Source: Punica granatum (lineage: Eukaryota > Streptophyta > Magnoliopsida > Myrtales > Lythraceae). From it: 64,000 bases of DNA. The notes below the pieces were generated by a model. It searched no databases and had not been told where the DNA came from. It saw only the letters and a list, made by a program, of their open reading frames with translations. The translations under genes and the position numbers were made by a program. The DNA lies in contig NC_045127.1 in NCBI RefSeq assembly GCF_007655135.1, positions 11,231,001 through 11,295,000 on the forward strand. Direction: 5' to 3'. Numbering within the stretch: the first letter of the stretch is position 1; the number at the start of each line of letters is the position of its first letter. Positions 1 to 10,739 of this stretch are shown in pieces.

Positions 1-80
1 CTACTGCTCTCGTTTTAGTTTCCAACGAATATCCTGATATGTAACTCCATTTAATTCCAATACTGAAGCTACTGTTGAAA
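1..80 (+). repeat. 3' flank of an mTERF copy lying left of the window
   Basis: The first bases match the region about 600 bp downstream of the mTERF pseudogene (4279-4360) and of the intact gene (about 11340-11420). All three share the run beginning tactgctctcgttttagttt or close variants of it. This implies that another mTERF unit on the + strand ends just outside the left edge. No coding sequence of that copy is visible. Confidence 0.6.
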
Positions 81-487
81 CAAAGAATCTTGATATTTGA
101 AATAATTTTCTTCTTATATACTTTACGGTCATACCAATTAATATATATATATATATAAACAAATCGTATTTAACTATTTTGGAGTGAAGTAATAAATGTA
201 AGTTGTTAAAGATAATTGTCTTAGAACGAATTGCTTTCTCTAAAGATTAATAACTTTTTAGCAAATTTAAGAAAATTAAAAATTTTCATATTAACAGTAA
301 GTGAACTTAGAAGTTATTAAAAATAATTTTCGGTTGATAGAGGATTAATAAAAAACAATTATTTTTAAAATAATTTTATAGTTGTATATTTAAATATCTA
401 TATAAGATTCATTATTTTTTGGATTAATTAGAATCTTGGAGTAAACTAACAAATGTCAATAAAAATTTAAAAATAAGTATTTCAGAA
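81..487. repeat. Segmental duplicate of about 7290-7745
   Basis: This AT-rich stretch aligns with 7290-7745: the same tatatacttta motif, TA microsatellite, attatttttaaaataatttt run and ttaattagaatcttg segment occur in the same order. It marks the left part of a block of roughly 7.3 kb that was duplicated with the mTERF unit. It has no coding capacity. Confidence 0.7.
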
Positions 488-1949
488 TGTTGTCTCGTGC
501 AAGTATACGGGTTGTGCAAGTACTAGAATAACGAGTAAAGTATCGTTCTCACGGGGAATTGATCTAATAATTTTTCTAATCACTAAAATTATCACACCTC
601 GATAATAGTCAAGCCAATCGATTATATGAGATGTAAAATTAAAGACAACAAAATAACTAACAAGATAGCATCTAATTCAACTAAAGGAAACTGATGATGA
701 GGAAGCCTAGGGTCTCAATTTCTCTCCATTTTGTCTTAACTTCACTTGCACTCTCCTTCTCATATTTTTGAATGACCGGATGTACTACTCTGAGATTTGA
801 AGTTCTCTCCTAGGTATCTTTCGAATTGCTTAGGGGATATATCTATTTAAAAACAAAGTCTCTATATGTCTATGAGAATTGAAGTCCAATAAACTCATTA
901 AGTTCCAATCCCGACCATGAGTACCTTAGGCAAGCACGTATATATCTATCGATACCCACAAAACAACCCAACTAACAACTAGCATAGATCGAACAAAGGC
1001 TATTCCATCCCCTATCTAAACCACAACTTCCTCCGTCGATTTTGCTAAGATTATTCTTTCAATGTAATGATGGCCAAACAATTGCAAGCATTAAGAACGG
1101 GATGGAATAAGTACATATATTCATTCAATAATATGATCAAGAGAGTATCATGAGGTTAAACAAACATCGAGTTCCGCCGATTCCATAGAAGAGGAGCTTA
1201 GTTCATGCTCATAAAATACATCCTTGCAATAGTGTTCAACGTGCTAAACAAGAGAATAGAAGAGCGGGAAAGAAAGAAGAAACTCGAAAGAGTTGATGTC
1301 TCGACTCGTTGCCCGGTCTTCTTCCTCCTTGGCTTGATGTGCAGCTGCGGTCTTCTTTTTCTTCTTCTTCTCCTTTGCTCAGCTCTGTTTTGCTATGCTT
1401 TTGCAGCTCCCTCCCTCTCCTTCTTGTTTGTGGACACAAAAATAAGAGAGAAATGAGAGAAGGATATGTAGCTCCCACTCTATTCCTCTTATACTTCATT
1501 ATGTAGACTACATACCATCAATTTACTTGTCTTTACTCTCATTAATGAAGGGCTAATCAACTTTGCAAGTTGGCCAATTGAAAACAAAACGATAGCCTCA
1601 ATTCTTGACTTCCAAAAGTTAGGTCGGTTTAAAATGAAGGTGACAGATCAATCAGAGTCGTGACTGCTGACCGCGAAAGTTGCGCTTCCAAACCTTCTGC
1701 CCATGCTTTCCAGTCCTGAGTTGCAACTCCATCAAGTGCAGCTGGGATCCATCATTTCGATACTCCTATCAAACACGAAAGCACATCAGCGTAAGAACCA
1801 AAACCTTCAAAATACGAGCTAAAGATTAAACACTTCCTACAACACTAAACTTGACCTAAAAACTAACAAGAACGCTAACAACAATCGAAAACTTAGCATG
1901 AATATTTGCTCATTTATGGAGAAAATAACTCTAATATAAAGAGTTATCA
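488..1949. mobile_element. LTR-like insertion, possible solo LTR
   Basis: This block interrupts the duplicated flank: sequence on its left matches 7290-7745, sequence on its right matches 7770-8165, and the block is absent from that second copy. It opens with TGTTGTC and can be read as closing with TTATCA, giving TG...CA ends. Near the left end is a gtgcaagtatacgg...agtaaagtatcgttctcacg stretch that I associate with LTRs of plant retroelements. No primer-binding site, gag or pol is visible. The flanking pentamers (cagaa / cataa) match at only 3 of 5 positions, so the exact ends are uncertain. Short open frames inside are not convincing genes. Confidence 0.5.
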
Positions 1950-2400
1950 CATAACAAAGTAAATAATTTTTTTTACAAATAAAATAAAAATATGTGAGTT
2001 TGATCCTAGATTAGTCTGGGCCTATCAGATTTTTAGTCATGTGGTACATATTGAAAAAAATGTAACAATTTGGTTAAGTCTAATTAATTTTGGATTTGAT
2101 TCTACAAGTACATTTTATCCATTCTTAGTGAATAAAAATATATTTCACTAGTCATAAATTGCATGTAAAATCTAACTTGCAAAAGTAAAATAATTAAAAT
2201 TTTCTAATAAATAATATACTGTACTCAATTCATAAATTTTTTAACTAAGCATACCGCAAAAGAAATAGTAAATGAAAAATATTGTGAAAGAATTTACAAA
2301 TAGAAATATAAATGCAGGTTTCGAAAGAAAATCCATGAATAAAAATGTTAAACAACTCTGTTGTTCATCCTAGCTCCCTTTGTAGCCCCGGTTTGGCGGG
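1950..2400. repeat. Segmental duplicate of about 7770-8170
   Basis: This is the right half of the duplicated flank. It matches 7770-8170 through the shared ttgaaaaaaatgt, acaagtacatttt, catgtaaaatcta and atgaataaaaatgtta motifs in the same order. It is AT-rich and noncoding. Confidence 0.7.
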
Positions 2401-2886
2401 GTCAAAACTGGACTGCAATCAGATGTCTATATGTATCCAAAAAATAAATAACAAAATTGAACCAAAAAAAAAACGACGAAATTGAATATTCGACCAAATG
2501 TAAAGGACCATCAATGTGCTTTTCACTTCTTTCTATGCCAAGTATCTGGTTGCCTTACATGTTAATGAAATATAAACATAATTAACTTATTAATATAAAT
2601 GGTGTCACATTAAGCTTTTGGCTCACACCAACATAAAGATAATCCGAAGAATTTTCCATATTGTTAACAAATTCACGCAATGTATTGTAAATTTAGAATC
2701 TCTAGCTTGTATTAATTTTAAACTATTTCGAGAAATCTCATCAAGATTCATAATGCAAGAGAACATATAAATTAGGAAATTTTAATGACTTAATATGTTT
2801 TTTTATTTATAAGTAGTGACTATGGTGGAAATTAAAGAGTAGTGAACTAAGTGAAATTTAAGTAAACTATGCCCTGTCGTCTTCCT

Positions 2887-3658
2887 TCGGTTGCTGGGAC
2901 CCGATCTCGCGGAGTTCATATCATCACATCCGCATGTCTTGTCAAGGAGCTTAAAGAGGAGCATAATACCTACAACTTCTTTAGGAGCATACTTAAGTCC
3001 GACGAGAAGACCCTGCAAGTTATTAGATGCACCCATTGGGCTGGATCTCATGACGTTACGATCGCACCTAATATAAGGGATCTTTTGGGCAACGGAGTGT
3101 CTGAATCCAATGTTGCTGGCCTATTACCTCACCTGCCCAGAGTGCTCTATTCTAGTTGTGCTAGGTTGAGGGAGGTGATGCGCGTTTCCATGGAAAAATA
3201 ATGGGGCTCGATCCCAAAAAGTCTACTTTTCAACAAGCTTTACTGGTGGTGCTCGGGATGTCTAAATCCAGCTGGGAAAGTAACTCGAGACTTTATTGGA
3301 ATTGGGGTTGGAGCGAAGAAGAGTTTCTTTCTGCTTTTCGGAAATACCCGCTCTGTATAGGCTTGTCCAAGGATAAAATCAATCGAGCTATGGGCTCCTT
3401 CATGGACAGGATGGGATGGAAGCCTTCTCTGGCTGCTGAGCGTCCCGTCCTTTTTGTCGCAGAGCTTGGAGAAGAAAACCATCCCTGGGGCTTCGGTTCT
3501 TCAGTTCCTTCCATCCAAAGGTTTGTTCAAGAAACTTCTTAGCTTGGCCTACCTTTTAACGATGTCTGAGCAAGCCTTCATGAAAAGGGTTGTCAGTTAC
3601 TCAGAGGCAGCTCCTCGTATCGTGGTGATTTATAAAGAGGAAATGAACAAACCGAGAC
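2887..3658 (+). pseudogene. mTERF family pseudogene (5'-truncated, frameshifted)
   Basis: Three overlapping frames (about 2887-3200, 3201-3470, 3454-3658) together align with residues from about 125 to the end of the intact mTERF protein encoded at 9619-10737. Recognisable pieces include LGPDLAEFISSHP, GLDPKKSTFQ, SKSSWES, NWGWSEEE, FRKYPLC and the C-terminal EEMNKPR. The first ~120 residues, with the expected transit peptide, are absent. A frameshift follows the LKRSIIP segment near 2950, a stop lies at 3199-3201, and another shift falls near 3460. The terminal stop is also lost (cgagacgag against cgagatgag in the intact gene). It keeps a 25-residue SD...APN loop that the intact left-hand gene has shortened. 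It cannot make a full mTERF. Confidence 0.9.
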
Positions 3659-3660
3659 GA

Positions 3661-4360
3661 GAAGGGTATGTATAACTGCATGATAAAAATAGTTGAGCAG
3701 CTTCTTCAATTTTGTGAGAGGAGTTGGTTGCTCCAAAGGAATTGTTGCATAGAGCAAATTGGGAGACTCCCTCATATGATATCTCCTGACTTGCTATGAG
3801 GATGATGATGTCGCTGCAGTTGGTGTAAATAGTATTTTTTGATAAATGATTGGTGTAAATAGTATGTTGCACCATTAAAGTAACAGAACAGAAGGAATTA
3901 GTAATCGTTTTCCGCATCATTGAGAATTGTCTAGTTGTAGCTGATTGCAATTTCTGAGCTTCTCAATCTATGTGACTATTTGTGCGGTCCATCGGCACAC
4001 GTTCACATAGGTTCTCTGTGTGCTCTGTGGTTTCTTCGTGTTAGAGTAGCAGCTCTTTCCTCGTCCGTTTCCCCTTATTTTTTGTGATGACAGTGTTAGA
4101 TCCTGAACAGACGACGTTAAAGAATGTATGAGCTGATGTGCTTACTGTCCCTTTTCGAAGGCCGGTAACCTAATAGTCTCCTTTGGGCTGTTCTCTTTGT
4201 GACAATGTTCTTTCCTCATCGACCGCTTCACTACATTTGACTTGTTCTTTCTAGGCACGATGAAAATTTTTCAGCACCTACTGCTCTCGTTTTAGTTTCC
4301 AAGAAATCTCGTAATATGTAACTCCATTGAATTCTAATACTCAAGCTATTGTTGGATTAT
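3661..4360 (+). repeat. 3' flank of the mTERF pseudogene, duplicate of 10740-11430
   Basis: The downstream sequence of the pseudogene matches the downstream sequence of the intact gene in order: gaagggtatg, gttgctcca, gcataaagca-like, tgttatgagga-like, ttggtgtaaat, and the tactgctctcg run near 4279. The duplication therefore included at least 700 bp of 3' flank. The match ends shortly before the TRIM insertion. Confidence 0.75.
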
Positions 4361-4546
4361 TATCCAAATCCTCGTCGGTCAGAGCCCCAGGTATAACGTT
4401 TAAGTTATAATACTTAAGCAATTCTAGAATCCTTCGATTTATTTTCCATCTTTTGGAAAACCGGAGCGGACAGGGCATCGGTTTTTTGCCATACAGGCAT
4501 GCTAGTCCAGGTTTAAAGCCATGCGATTGAGCTGGCATGACTCTTG

Positions 4547-4731
4547 TGTTGGGAAAAATCCATGGACTTACTTGAGACTTGGGCCCATCCGCAACCCAAA
4601 AACTTAAGCCAATGGGTTGCTAGACCATTATCTCTTATAAACCTATGGATTTCCTCTCAATTTTTCCATGTGGGATTACTTCCATCACCCGCCCTCATCA
4701 TTCTCCATATAGGAGAGAAACCGGCCCAACA
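4547..4731 (-). repeat. TRIM 3' LTR
   Basis: This 185-bp repeat is nearly identical to 5004-5187. It is preceded, in element orientation, by the polypurine tract and followed by the TCTTG target duplication. Confidence 0.9.
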
Positions 4732-4901
4732 ATTCCCCCCCATTCTCGACTATATGGAGGACTTCGAGCCGGCCTTTTTACTTCCGGACTCGGATACCAA
4801 TTGTTAGGTCACGGCCCAACAATTCCCCCCCATTCTGGACTATATGGAGGACTTCGAGCCGGGCTTTTTACTTCCGAACTCGGATACCAATTGTTAGGCC
4901 A
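4722..4901. repeat. 90-bp tandem duplication inside the TRIM
   Basis: Copies at 4722-4811 and 4812-4901 differ by only a few substitutions. Each begins with the LTR end cggcccaaca and the polypurine tract, then runs through ggataccaattgttagg. The duplicated piece therefore contains a second polypurine tract plus the first 10 bases of an LTR. Confidence 0.9.
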
Positions 4902-4988
4902 TTCACTAGCCACGAGTTCCACACTCGGGCCTTGGCGCGGTGTGGGTTTCCACGCATAGCGTGTGCATTTCTCCATGATCGTTACCTT

Positions 4989-5002
4989 GGGCTTTGATAC
5001 CA
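4989..5002 (-). other. Primer-binding site of the TRIM
   Basis: TGGTATCAAAGCCC on the - strand lies one base from the end of the 5' LTR. It resembles the complement of the 3' end of initiator methionine tRNA (TGGTATCAGAGC), the usual primer of many plant LTR elements, with one mismatch in the first 12 bases. Confidence 0.8.
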
Positions 5003-5003
5003 C

Positions 5004-5187
5004 TGTTGGGAAAAATCCATGGGCTTACTTGAGACTTGGGCCCATCCGCAACCCAAAAGCTTAAGCCAATGGGTTGCTAGACCATTATCTCTTATAAACC
5101 TATGGATTTCCTCTCAATTTTTCCATGTGGGATTACTTCCATCACCCGCCCTCATCATTCCCATATAGGAGAGAAACCGGCCCAACA
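5004..5187 (-). repeat. TRIM 5' LTR
   Basis: This 184-bp terminal repeat is upstream in the element's - strand orientation. It has TG...CA ends inside 7-bp inverted termini TGTTGGG/CCCAACA. A TTTATAAGAG stretch inside could be its TATA element. Confidence 0.9.
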
Positions 5188-5192
5188 TCTTG

Positions 5193-6640
5193 TTACTGCC
5201 AAGTGATGATTTTTCAATGATATCATTGACTGCAAATTGCAAGTTTGTCATGCCAACGTGACTCCGTCAAAGATGGCAGAGTGAGGCTTATAGTGTCGGC
5301 CTTTGGTTTAATCTTTGCTAGTAAATCTTTATCCTCCTCACACATGCCAAATCGACAAATCCAATCTTATTGTTAAGCAATTTTTCACTCGCCAACGTGA
5401 TTAAGTAATTATCTTAAGAAAATGAATCCAATTAATTACCTGCTTAAATAAAAGTTGGGGATATTTTTGTCCACCAACTGATAATGATGGTAGAACTTGG
5501 ACGATAATTTGTGTGAGTTTGTTCCTCTCATAGATTATTGTACGAGAGGTCTTCATTGTTTCTCCTCCACCCGGCCAAATCAAATGGTTTGCGGTGTATT
5601 TCTAAATGGGCAATGGTCTTGTCCGAGAAGTCGAGATCCTCATGCCTAGACTATTCAAGATGTTGCTTCTGTTATGAATTCTGCAGGTCAGTAGTAGCTG
5701 TTATGGAACCTAAAACCTGTCTTCACTATTTCAACTACTTGGAAAATCATCAGATCAGCGGGGCAGAGAGTTCAATGGCAAAAATTACTTTGGTTTTCAG
5801 GGTATATCCCGAGGGTATCCTTCATTTGTTGGTTGGAAATTCTCGATAGATTATCCACAAAAGTTAGAATTAAAGGCTTAGGGCTATTCGATTCAAGACA
5901 GTAACTGTGTTTTCTGTAGCATGAAGTGTTGAAGAAGAGGGTTGGAGAGTAGATCGGAAAAGTGCGGTCAAAGGCGTAAAGATCACTTTCCTTAAGGTGA
6001 TTATCGCCTCCACTATGAAGAGTTTGTCGCCGGAACCTTAATTGCAATATCACTTATAGGATACAACATGACCGCTGAGATCTTCGTGTGACAAGAACGG
6101 AGATCTCTCATTGAGACTTCTCTTAAGAGTACCGAGGGAAAGAAGAGCAGAGAGAATGAGGGGAGAAAATGTGTTTGATGTGGCGTTATTATGTTTGTTC
6201 ATTCCTTAGAAGTTTATTTATAATAGGAGTAGCATTGTTCTTTTGAACGGTTATGTCCTTGCAGTCAACATTCACAATTTTTAAATGGTAACTGTCGTTG
6301 TGCTGCAGCATCGGTTTCGATGCTGAAGCGTTGACTGAACTGAAACATGATAACCGCCACCGTGCTGCAGTATGGGTTTCGATGCTGTGGTATCGGGTGA
6401 TCTGGAAATCAATAGCAATTTCGGTGCTGCAACATTGGAACTATAGTGTTGCGGCACCAAGTCATATATTAGCTGCGCAATAAATTTTGACCGATTATTA
6501 TTCTTTCATACGAATTTCAATTCGTATCCCGTTTGAAGCATTGGACTCCTGATTCAAAGCACTTTTCATTGAGAATTAATTTCACATTTTTTTTGAGTCA
6601 CTCCATGCATGTTTCCTTTCACAAGTCACAGTCTATCTTT
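5193..6640. other. No gene recognised
   Basis: Open frames here are short and resemble nothing I know. At 6295-6450 a tgctgcag...gtttcgatgctg motif recurs a few times, which suggests low-level internal repetition of the kind seen in decayed transposons. Nothing else is supported. Confidence 0.4.
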
Positions 6641-6644
6641 ATAA

Positions 6645-6745
6645 ATTTACAGGAGGAATCCCGTGATCACCTATTTTTCTCTTGCCAATTCACAAAACAA
6701 ATTTGGGCCAAGATGCTGGAACTTGATCTCCGAATTGATAGGGAC
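6645..6745 (+). pseudogene. LINE reverse-transcriptase zinc-binding fragment
   Basis: The frame reading EESRDHLFFSCQFTKQIW is typical of the zinc-binding segment after the reverse transcriptase of plant LINEs, where a C...H.(F/L)F.C pattern is expected. It is an isolated scrap with no recognisable reverse transcriptase next to it. A similar segment lies in the larger LINE at about 55475-55690. Confidence 0.65.
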
Positions 6746-7289
6746 AGTGGAGACTGGGAGGTCAAGTTCTCAGCTGGAACTCCATGAATTATATTGGATT
6801 AGATAATTTTAACTTTGATGACATTTTATTTAATTTTGAGGACATTTTATTTAATTTTTTTCAAGAGAAATAATTGTTGAGTTATGAATAAATAATTATT
6901 AAAATGAATGGAATAATGGGAAAAAAAAAATATGGTGGCGGGGGTAGCTATTGTAGAAGAGGGAAATAGAGGGTGGGGATGGTTATATTGGCAGAAGAAG
7001 GAAACTAGGAGGAGTTTTGGAAGTATTTTTAGGGTATTTAATAAGAGAGAGTGGTGAGAAAATTTGAATGGACAATTTTGTCCTTCTATTTTTTTTCTTT
7101 TTTTTAATTGGCTAAAGAAATTTTAATAGGGACAAAATTGAAAACATAAAGACGGAAACTTTCATCTCTTGCTTTATTTTAGTATAGATAAGCAAATAAA
7201 ACATCATTCACAATTCTTTAGACATTTATAGTTATCAGAGAATCCAATTACAAAGAGTAGGCTGAGTAGCATGTGATGATCAATATAAA

Positions 7290-8170
7290 TTTCATTTTTA
7301 AAAGATCATGATATTTGGCATAATTTTATGCTTATATACTTTACGTTCATATCAATTAGTGTGTATATATATATATATATTTTTTTTATTTATTTAACTA
7401 TTTTAGAGTGAAGTAACAAGCTTAACTTAATAAAAATAATTGTCTTAGAGTGAATTGATTTCTACAAAGATTCAAAACGATTTAGCAAATTTAAGAAAAT
7501 TTTAATTTTCATATTAAAAATAAGTACTCTTAGAAATTATTTTTTACACTTAAAAATTATTAAAAATAATTTTCTGTTGATATGGGTTAATAAAAATTAT
7601 TACTGAAAGAAAATTATTTTTAAAATAATTTTATAGTTATATATTTAAATATTTATATAAGATATATAAATTGTTTTGGCTTAATTAGAATCTTGAATAA
7701 ACTAACGGACGTCGATAAAAATTTAAAAAGAACTATTTTTGAACAAAACACGTAATTTTATAATATATATATATATATATGTATGTATATGTGGGCTTAA
7801 ACCTAAATTAGTTTGGACATATCCGGCTTCCAAATACTAGGTGGCCCACATTAAAAAAAATGTGACAATTTATTTAAGTCTGAATAATCTTGAATTTGAT
7901 TATGCAAGTACATTTTGTCAAAGAATATATTTCATAGGTCATAAACTACATGTAAAATCTAATTTGCAAAATAGAGTAAAATTTTCAAATAAATAATATA
8001 ATATCCATAACTCGTATGTTGTTTGCACTAAGAATATGGCAAAAGAATTGGTAAATAAAAAAATATTGCAAATTAATTTACAAATAAAAATATGGATACA
8101 AGTTTCAAAACAAAATGCATGAATAAAAATGTTAAGTAAATCGCTTAATTCATGCGATAAATCTATATTA
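7290..8170. repeat. Segmental duplicate of 81-487 plus 1950-2400
   Basis: This is the second copy of the AT-rich mTERF intergenic block, without the 1.46-kb insertion seen in the first copy. It contains TA microsatellites at about 7365-7380 and 7763-7780. Confidence 0.7.
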
Positions 8171-8997
8171 CTCATGAGCTTGACATTAAATAAAACTCAA
8201 GGTAATATATGTAGGCATGATTATTGTCGAGGACTGGCGGAGGATTCAACTAAGGGGAGGCAAGATCCTTTAAAGGTGAATAAAATGATAAATTCTTAAA
8301 TTAGTGAGGGCGGATATAAGAAATTTTATCAAAATTTGAGATAGACATCCCCGAGCTCCCCCAATCCATCCCTTATTGTTGTTAATTCCATTATCTATGT
8401 CTTTGAGTCTTTTGACTCATTAACAAAAGGTCCATCCTGATTCATTAAAAAGAATTGAAGAATGTAACCAGACAATGAGAGGGAGAAGGGAGGGGGGCAC
8501 CACTACCCCCTATTGGAGTCACTACTAGTGAGGCCACCGGCCAGAGCTCTAATGTCCCATTTAGTACGGCGGAGTTGAATAAAAATGAACGTTATGGAAA
8601 TCCAATCTTCTACTCCATTTCCTTATATGGAGATATTAGTATGAATTGAAAAAATCATTTCATTTGGAGGAAAATTTCTTTGTAACATGATGGAATGGTC
8701 ATTGCTTCAAAAAACTTAAAGAATACTCATTCCATCGATTCTACTAGATTTTACATACATCTTATATTGTCTTTTAGTTTTATATATCTACATATATAAA
8801 ATAGAGAATGACTTCACCAAAAATAAGTTTATCTAATAAAATTGAATCATTCATATTCTCTAGTTCAATATAAAAATCATCAATTTTCTTTTAATGAATT
8901 ACATTCACTGTACAAAAATCCATTTCATTCCATTCAATTTCGGCATACCAAATGGGACCTAAAATCCAAACTAAAAAGTAAAAAGAAAAGGAAATTG

Positions 8998-9079
8998 CGA
9001 GAGGAGGGCCGATCGTGACCCCCTAGCGGCCAAAATGGCCCAGACAAGGTCACTGTTGACCTCACGGTCCCTCCTCTCG
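8998..9079. repeat. Short inverted repeat around a GC-rich core
   Basis: gcgagaggaggg on the left is mirrored by ccctcctctcgc on the right, about 80 bp apart. Between them is a GC-rich core rich in GGCC. It may be the remnant of a foldback element. Confidence 0.5.
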
Positions 9080-9247
9080 CTGTTCTAGTCCGTGCTTCCT
9101 TCATTCTCTCCGATTCTTTTTTTTTTTAATTTTAAAATTTTTGGCATAGAATTATTATTAAAAATTGTTTTTGAACAGATAAAGTTACTATTATTATTTT
9201 TTAAGGGAAGAAACAAATGTTTAGGATGAAAATTTCAAAAACGTTAA

Positions 9248-9445
9248 TGGTGCGTTTAGTTTCAGAGTTAAAATAACTTTGATTTTGATTGTGAAAAAAT
9301 AAAGACAAATGATTATATAGTGTGTTGAGTTAAAGTTAAAGTTAAAATTTTTTACTTGAAAAATATGTATTTTTGTTGTGTAGTGTATTGAGTTAAAGTT
9401 AAAGTTAAAATTTTTGTAATTTTAATTACGAAATCAAATGCATCA
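9248..9445. mobile_element. Tourist-like MITE (ttaaagttaaagtt family)
   Basis: This roughly 198-bp AT-rich element has imperfect inverted ends (TGGTGCGTTTAG / ...CAAATGCATCA) and is flanked by TAA on both sides. A 3-bp TAA/TTA target duplication is characteristic of PIF/Harbinger elements. The interior repeats gttaaagttaaagttaaaa. Related copies lie at 21943-22186 and 48081-48211. It sits about 170 bp upstream of the intact mTERF start codon. Confidence 0.65.
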
Positions 9446-9618
9446 TAAATGTTGGGTACCAAAACCTTTTTATTTAAAAAAAATGAGAAAGAAAAAGAGA
9501 GAGAGTGAGTTCGGTCGTCTCGTCTTCTCTTCTTCGTCTCCATCCATTCCACCGTCTGCTGAGTCAGTGTGCCCGCCAGCTCTAATTTCTTGATTGACGC
9601 GCGCCATAGAGCAGAGCA

Positions 9619-10737
9619 ATGATCGTCAGTTCACTGAGGAGATGCTCACTTTGCCTGAGTTCTCATTCAACGATCCCCATACACTCTCCCCTCCCATATC
9701 CGCCATTGCTGCTACTGATTCCGCTGAGATTCTTGTCGGTTAATCCAAATGAAGAAGACTCTCCCACATTGTCACTCCTCGTCGAAACTCTCGGATTTAC
9801 GCCGGAGGCTGCCCTGTCAGTTTGCGGGAAGCTCCGGACAAACAACTCTGAGAATGTGGGTTCCGTGATTAGCTTCTTCAAGGGCCGCGGTTTCACGGCG
9901 GATCAAATCCGCTCGATGGTTAGGAGGTTTCCCGAGATACTACGGCAGCATCCTGAGAGGAACCTTCTGCCCAAACTCGAGTTCTTGGGATCCAAAGGGT
10001 TGCTGGGACCTGATCTCGGGGAGTTCATATCTTCACATCCAGTCATCTTGAAGAGGAGCTTAGAGAGGTTCATAATCCCTAATTTCAACTTCTACCGGAC
10101 CATACTTGAGTCTGACAAGAGGGCTGCATCCCCTAACATTGCAATCGCTCCTAATATGAGGTATCTTTTAGACAACGGAGTGTCCAAATCGAATATTGCC
10201 GCTCTATTACACCGCGACGACACTGTGCTCCATTCTAGTCGGGCTAGGTTGAGGGAGGCGATGCGGGTTCTGAAAGAAATGGGCCTTGATCCCAAAAAGT
10301 CGACGTTTCAGCATGCTTTAATGGCGGTACTCAGGATGTCCAAATCCAGTTGGGAGAGTAAGGCGAGACTTTATCGGAATTGGGGTTGGAGCGAGGCAGA
10401 GCTTCTTTCTGCTTTTCGGAAATACCCGCTCTGTATGGCCGTGTCTGAGGATAAAATCAATCGGGTTATGAGCTTTTTCGTGGACAGGATGGGATGGAGG
10501 CCTTCCCTGATTGCTGAGCATCCCATCCTTTTGACGCAGAGCTTGGAGAAGAAAACCATCCCGAGGGCTTTGGTTCTCCAGTTCCTGCATTCTAAAGATA
10601 TGTTCGAGAAACATTATAGCTTGGCCCACTTTTTCAAGATGTCTGAGAAGGCCTTCTTGGAGAGGATTGCTAGATACCAAGAGGCAGCTCCTCATATCTT
10701 GGCGATCTATAAAGATGAGATGAACAAACCGAGATGA
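9619..10737 (+). CDS. mTERF-family protein, intact, 372 aa
   Basis: This single-exon gene encodes a mitochondrial transcription termination factor family protein. Such proteins bind nucleic acid through stacked three-helix mTERF repeats and act in organelle transcription, splicing or translation. Residues 1-40 are basic, Ser/Pro/Leu-rich and acid-free, ending near RFLS, as expected for an organelle transit peptide; I cannot tell mitochondrion from chloroplast. From about residue 50 the chain shows repeated (F/Y)P...L motifs, such as RRFPEILRQHP, FRKYPLCM and AEHPILLTQSLEKKTIPRA, typical of mTERF repeats. The ATG is chosen because it gives the same N-terminal pattern (M-x-V-x-SLRR) as the two - strand paralogues. 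Compared with them and with the pseudogene it lacks 10 residues in the SD...APN loop (about 168-182). The stop is TGA. Confidence 0.92.
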   Translation: MIVSSLRRCSLCLSSHSTIPIHSPLPYPPLLLLIPLRFLSVNPNEEDSPTLSLLVETLGFTPEAALSVCGKLRTNNSENVGSVISFFKGRGFTADQIRSMVRRFPEILRQHPERNLLPKLEFLGSKGLLGPDLGEFISSHPVILKRSLERFIIPNFNFYRTILESDKRAASPNIAIAPNMRYLLDNGVSKSNIAALLHRDDTVLHSSRARLREAMRVLKEMGLDPKKSTFQHALMAVLRMSKSSWESKARLYRNWGWSEAELLSAFRKYPLCMAVSEDKINRVMSFFVDRMGWRPSLIAEHPILLTQSLEKKTIPRALVLQFLHSKDMFEKHYSLAHFFKMSEKAFLERIARYQEAAPHILAIYKDEMNKPR

Positions 10738-10739
10738 GA

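Larger units (their letters stand above)
4547..5187 (-). mobile_element. TRIM (terminal-repeat retrotransposon in miniature)
   Basis: This is a complete small LTR element of 641 bp. Two near-identical direct repeats (4547-4731 and 5004-5187) each have TGTTGGG...CCCAACA ends. They differ at about three positions, including one 1-bp indel, so the insertion is fairly young. Both sides carry the 5-bp target duplication TCTTG (4542-4546 and 5188-5192). Reading the - strand, one base after the 5' LTR comes TGGTATCAAAGCCC (5002-4989), close to the initiator-Met tRNA primer-binding site. A G-rich polypurine tract (4744-4732) directly precedes the 3' LTR. The roughly 270-bp interior codes for nothing, so the element would depend on enzymes from other elements. 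Confidence 0.92.
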
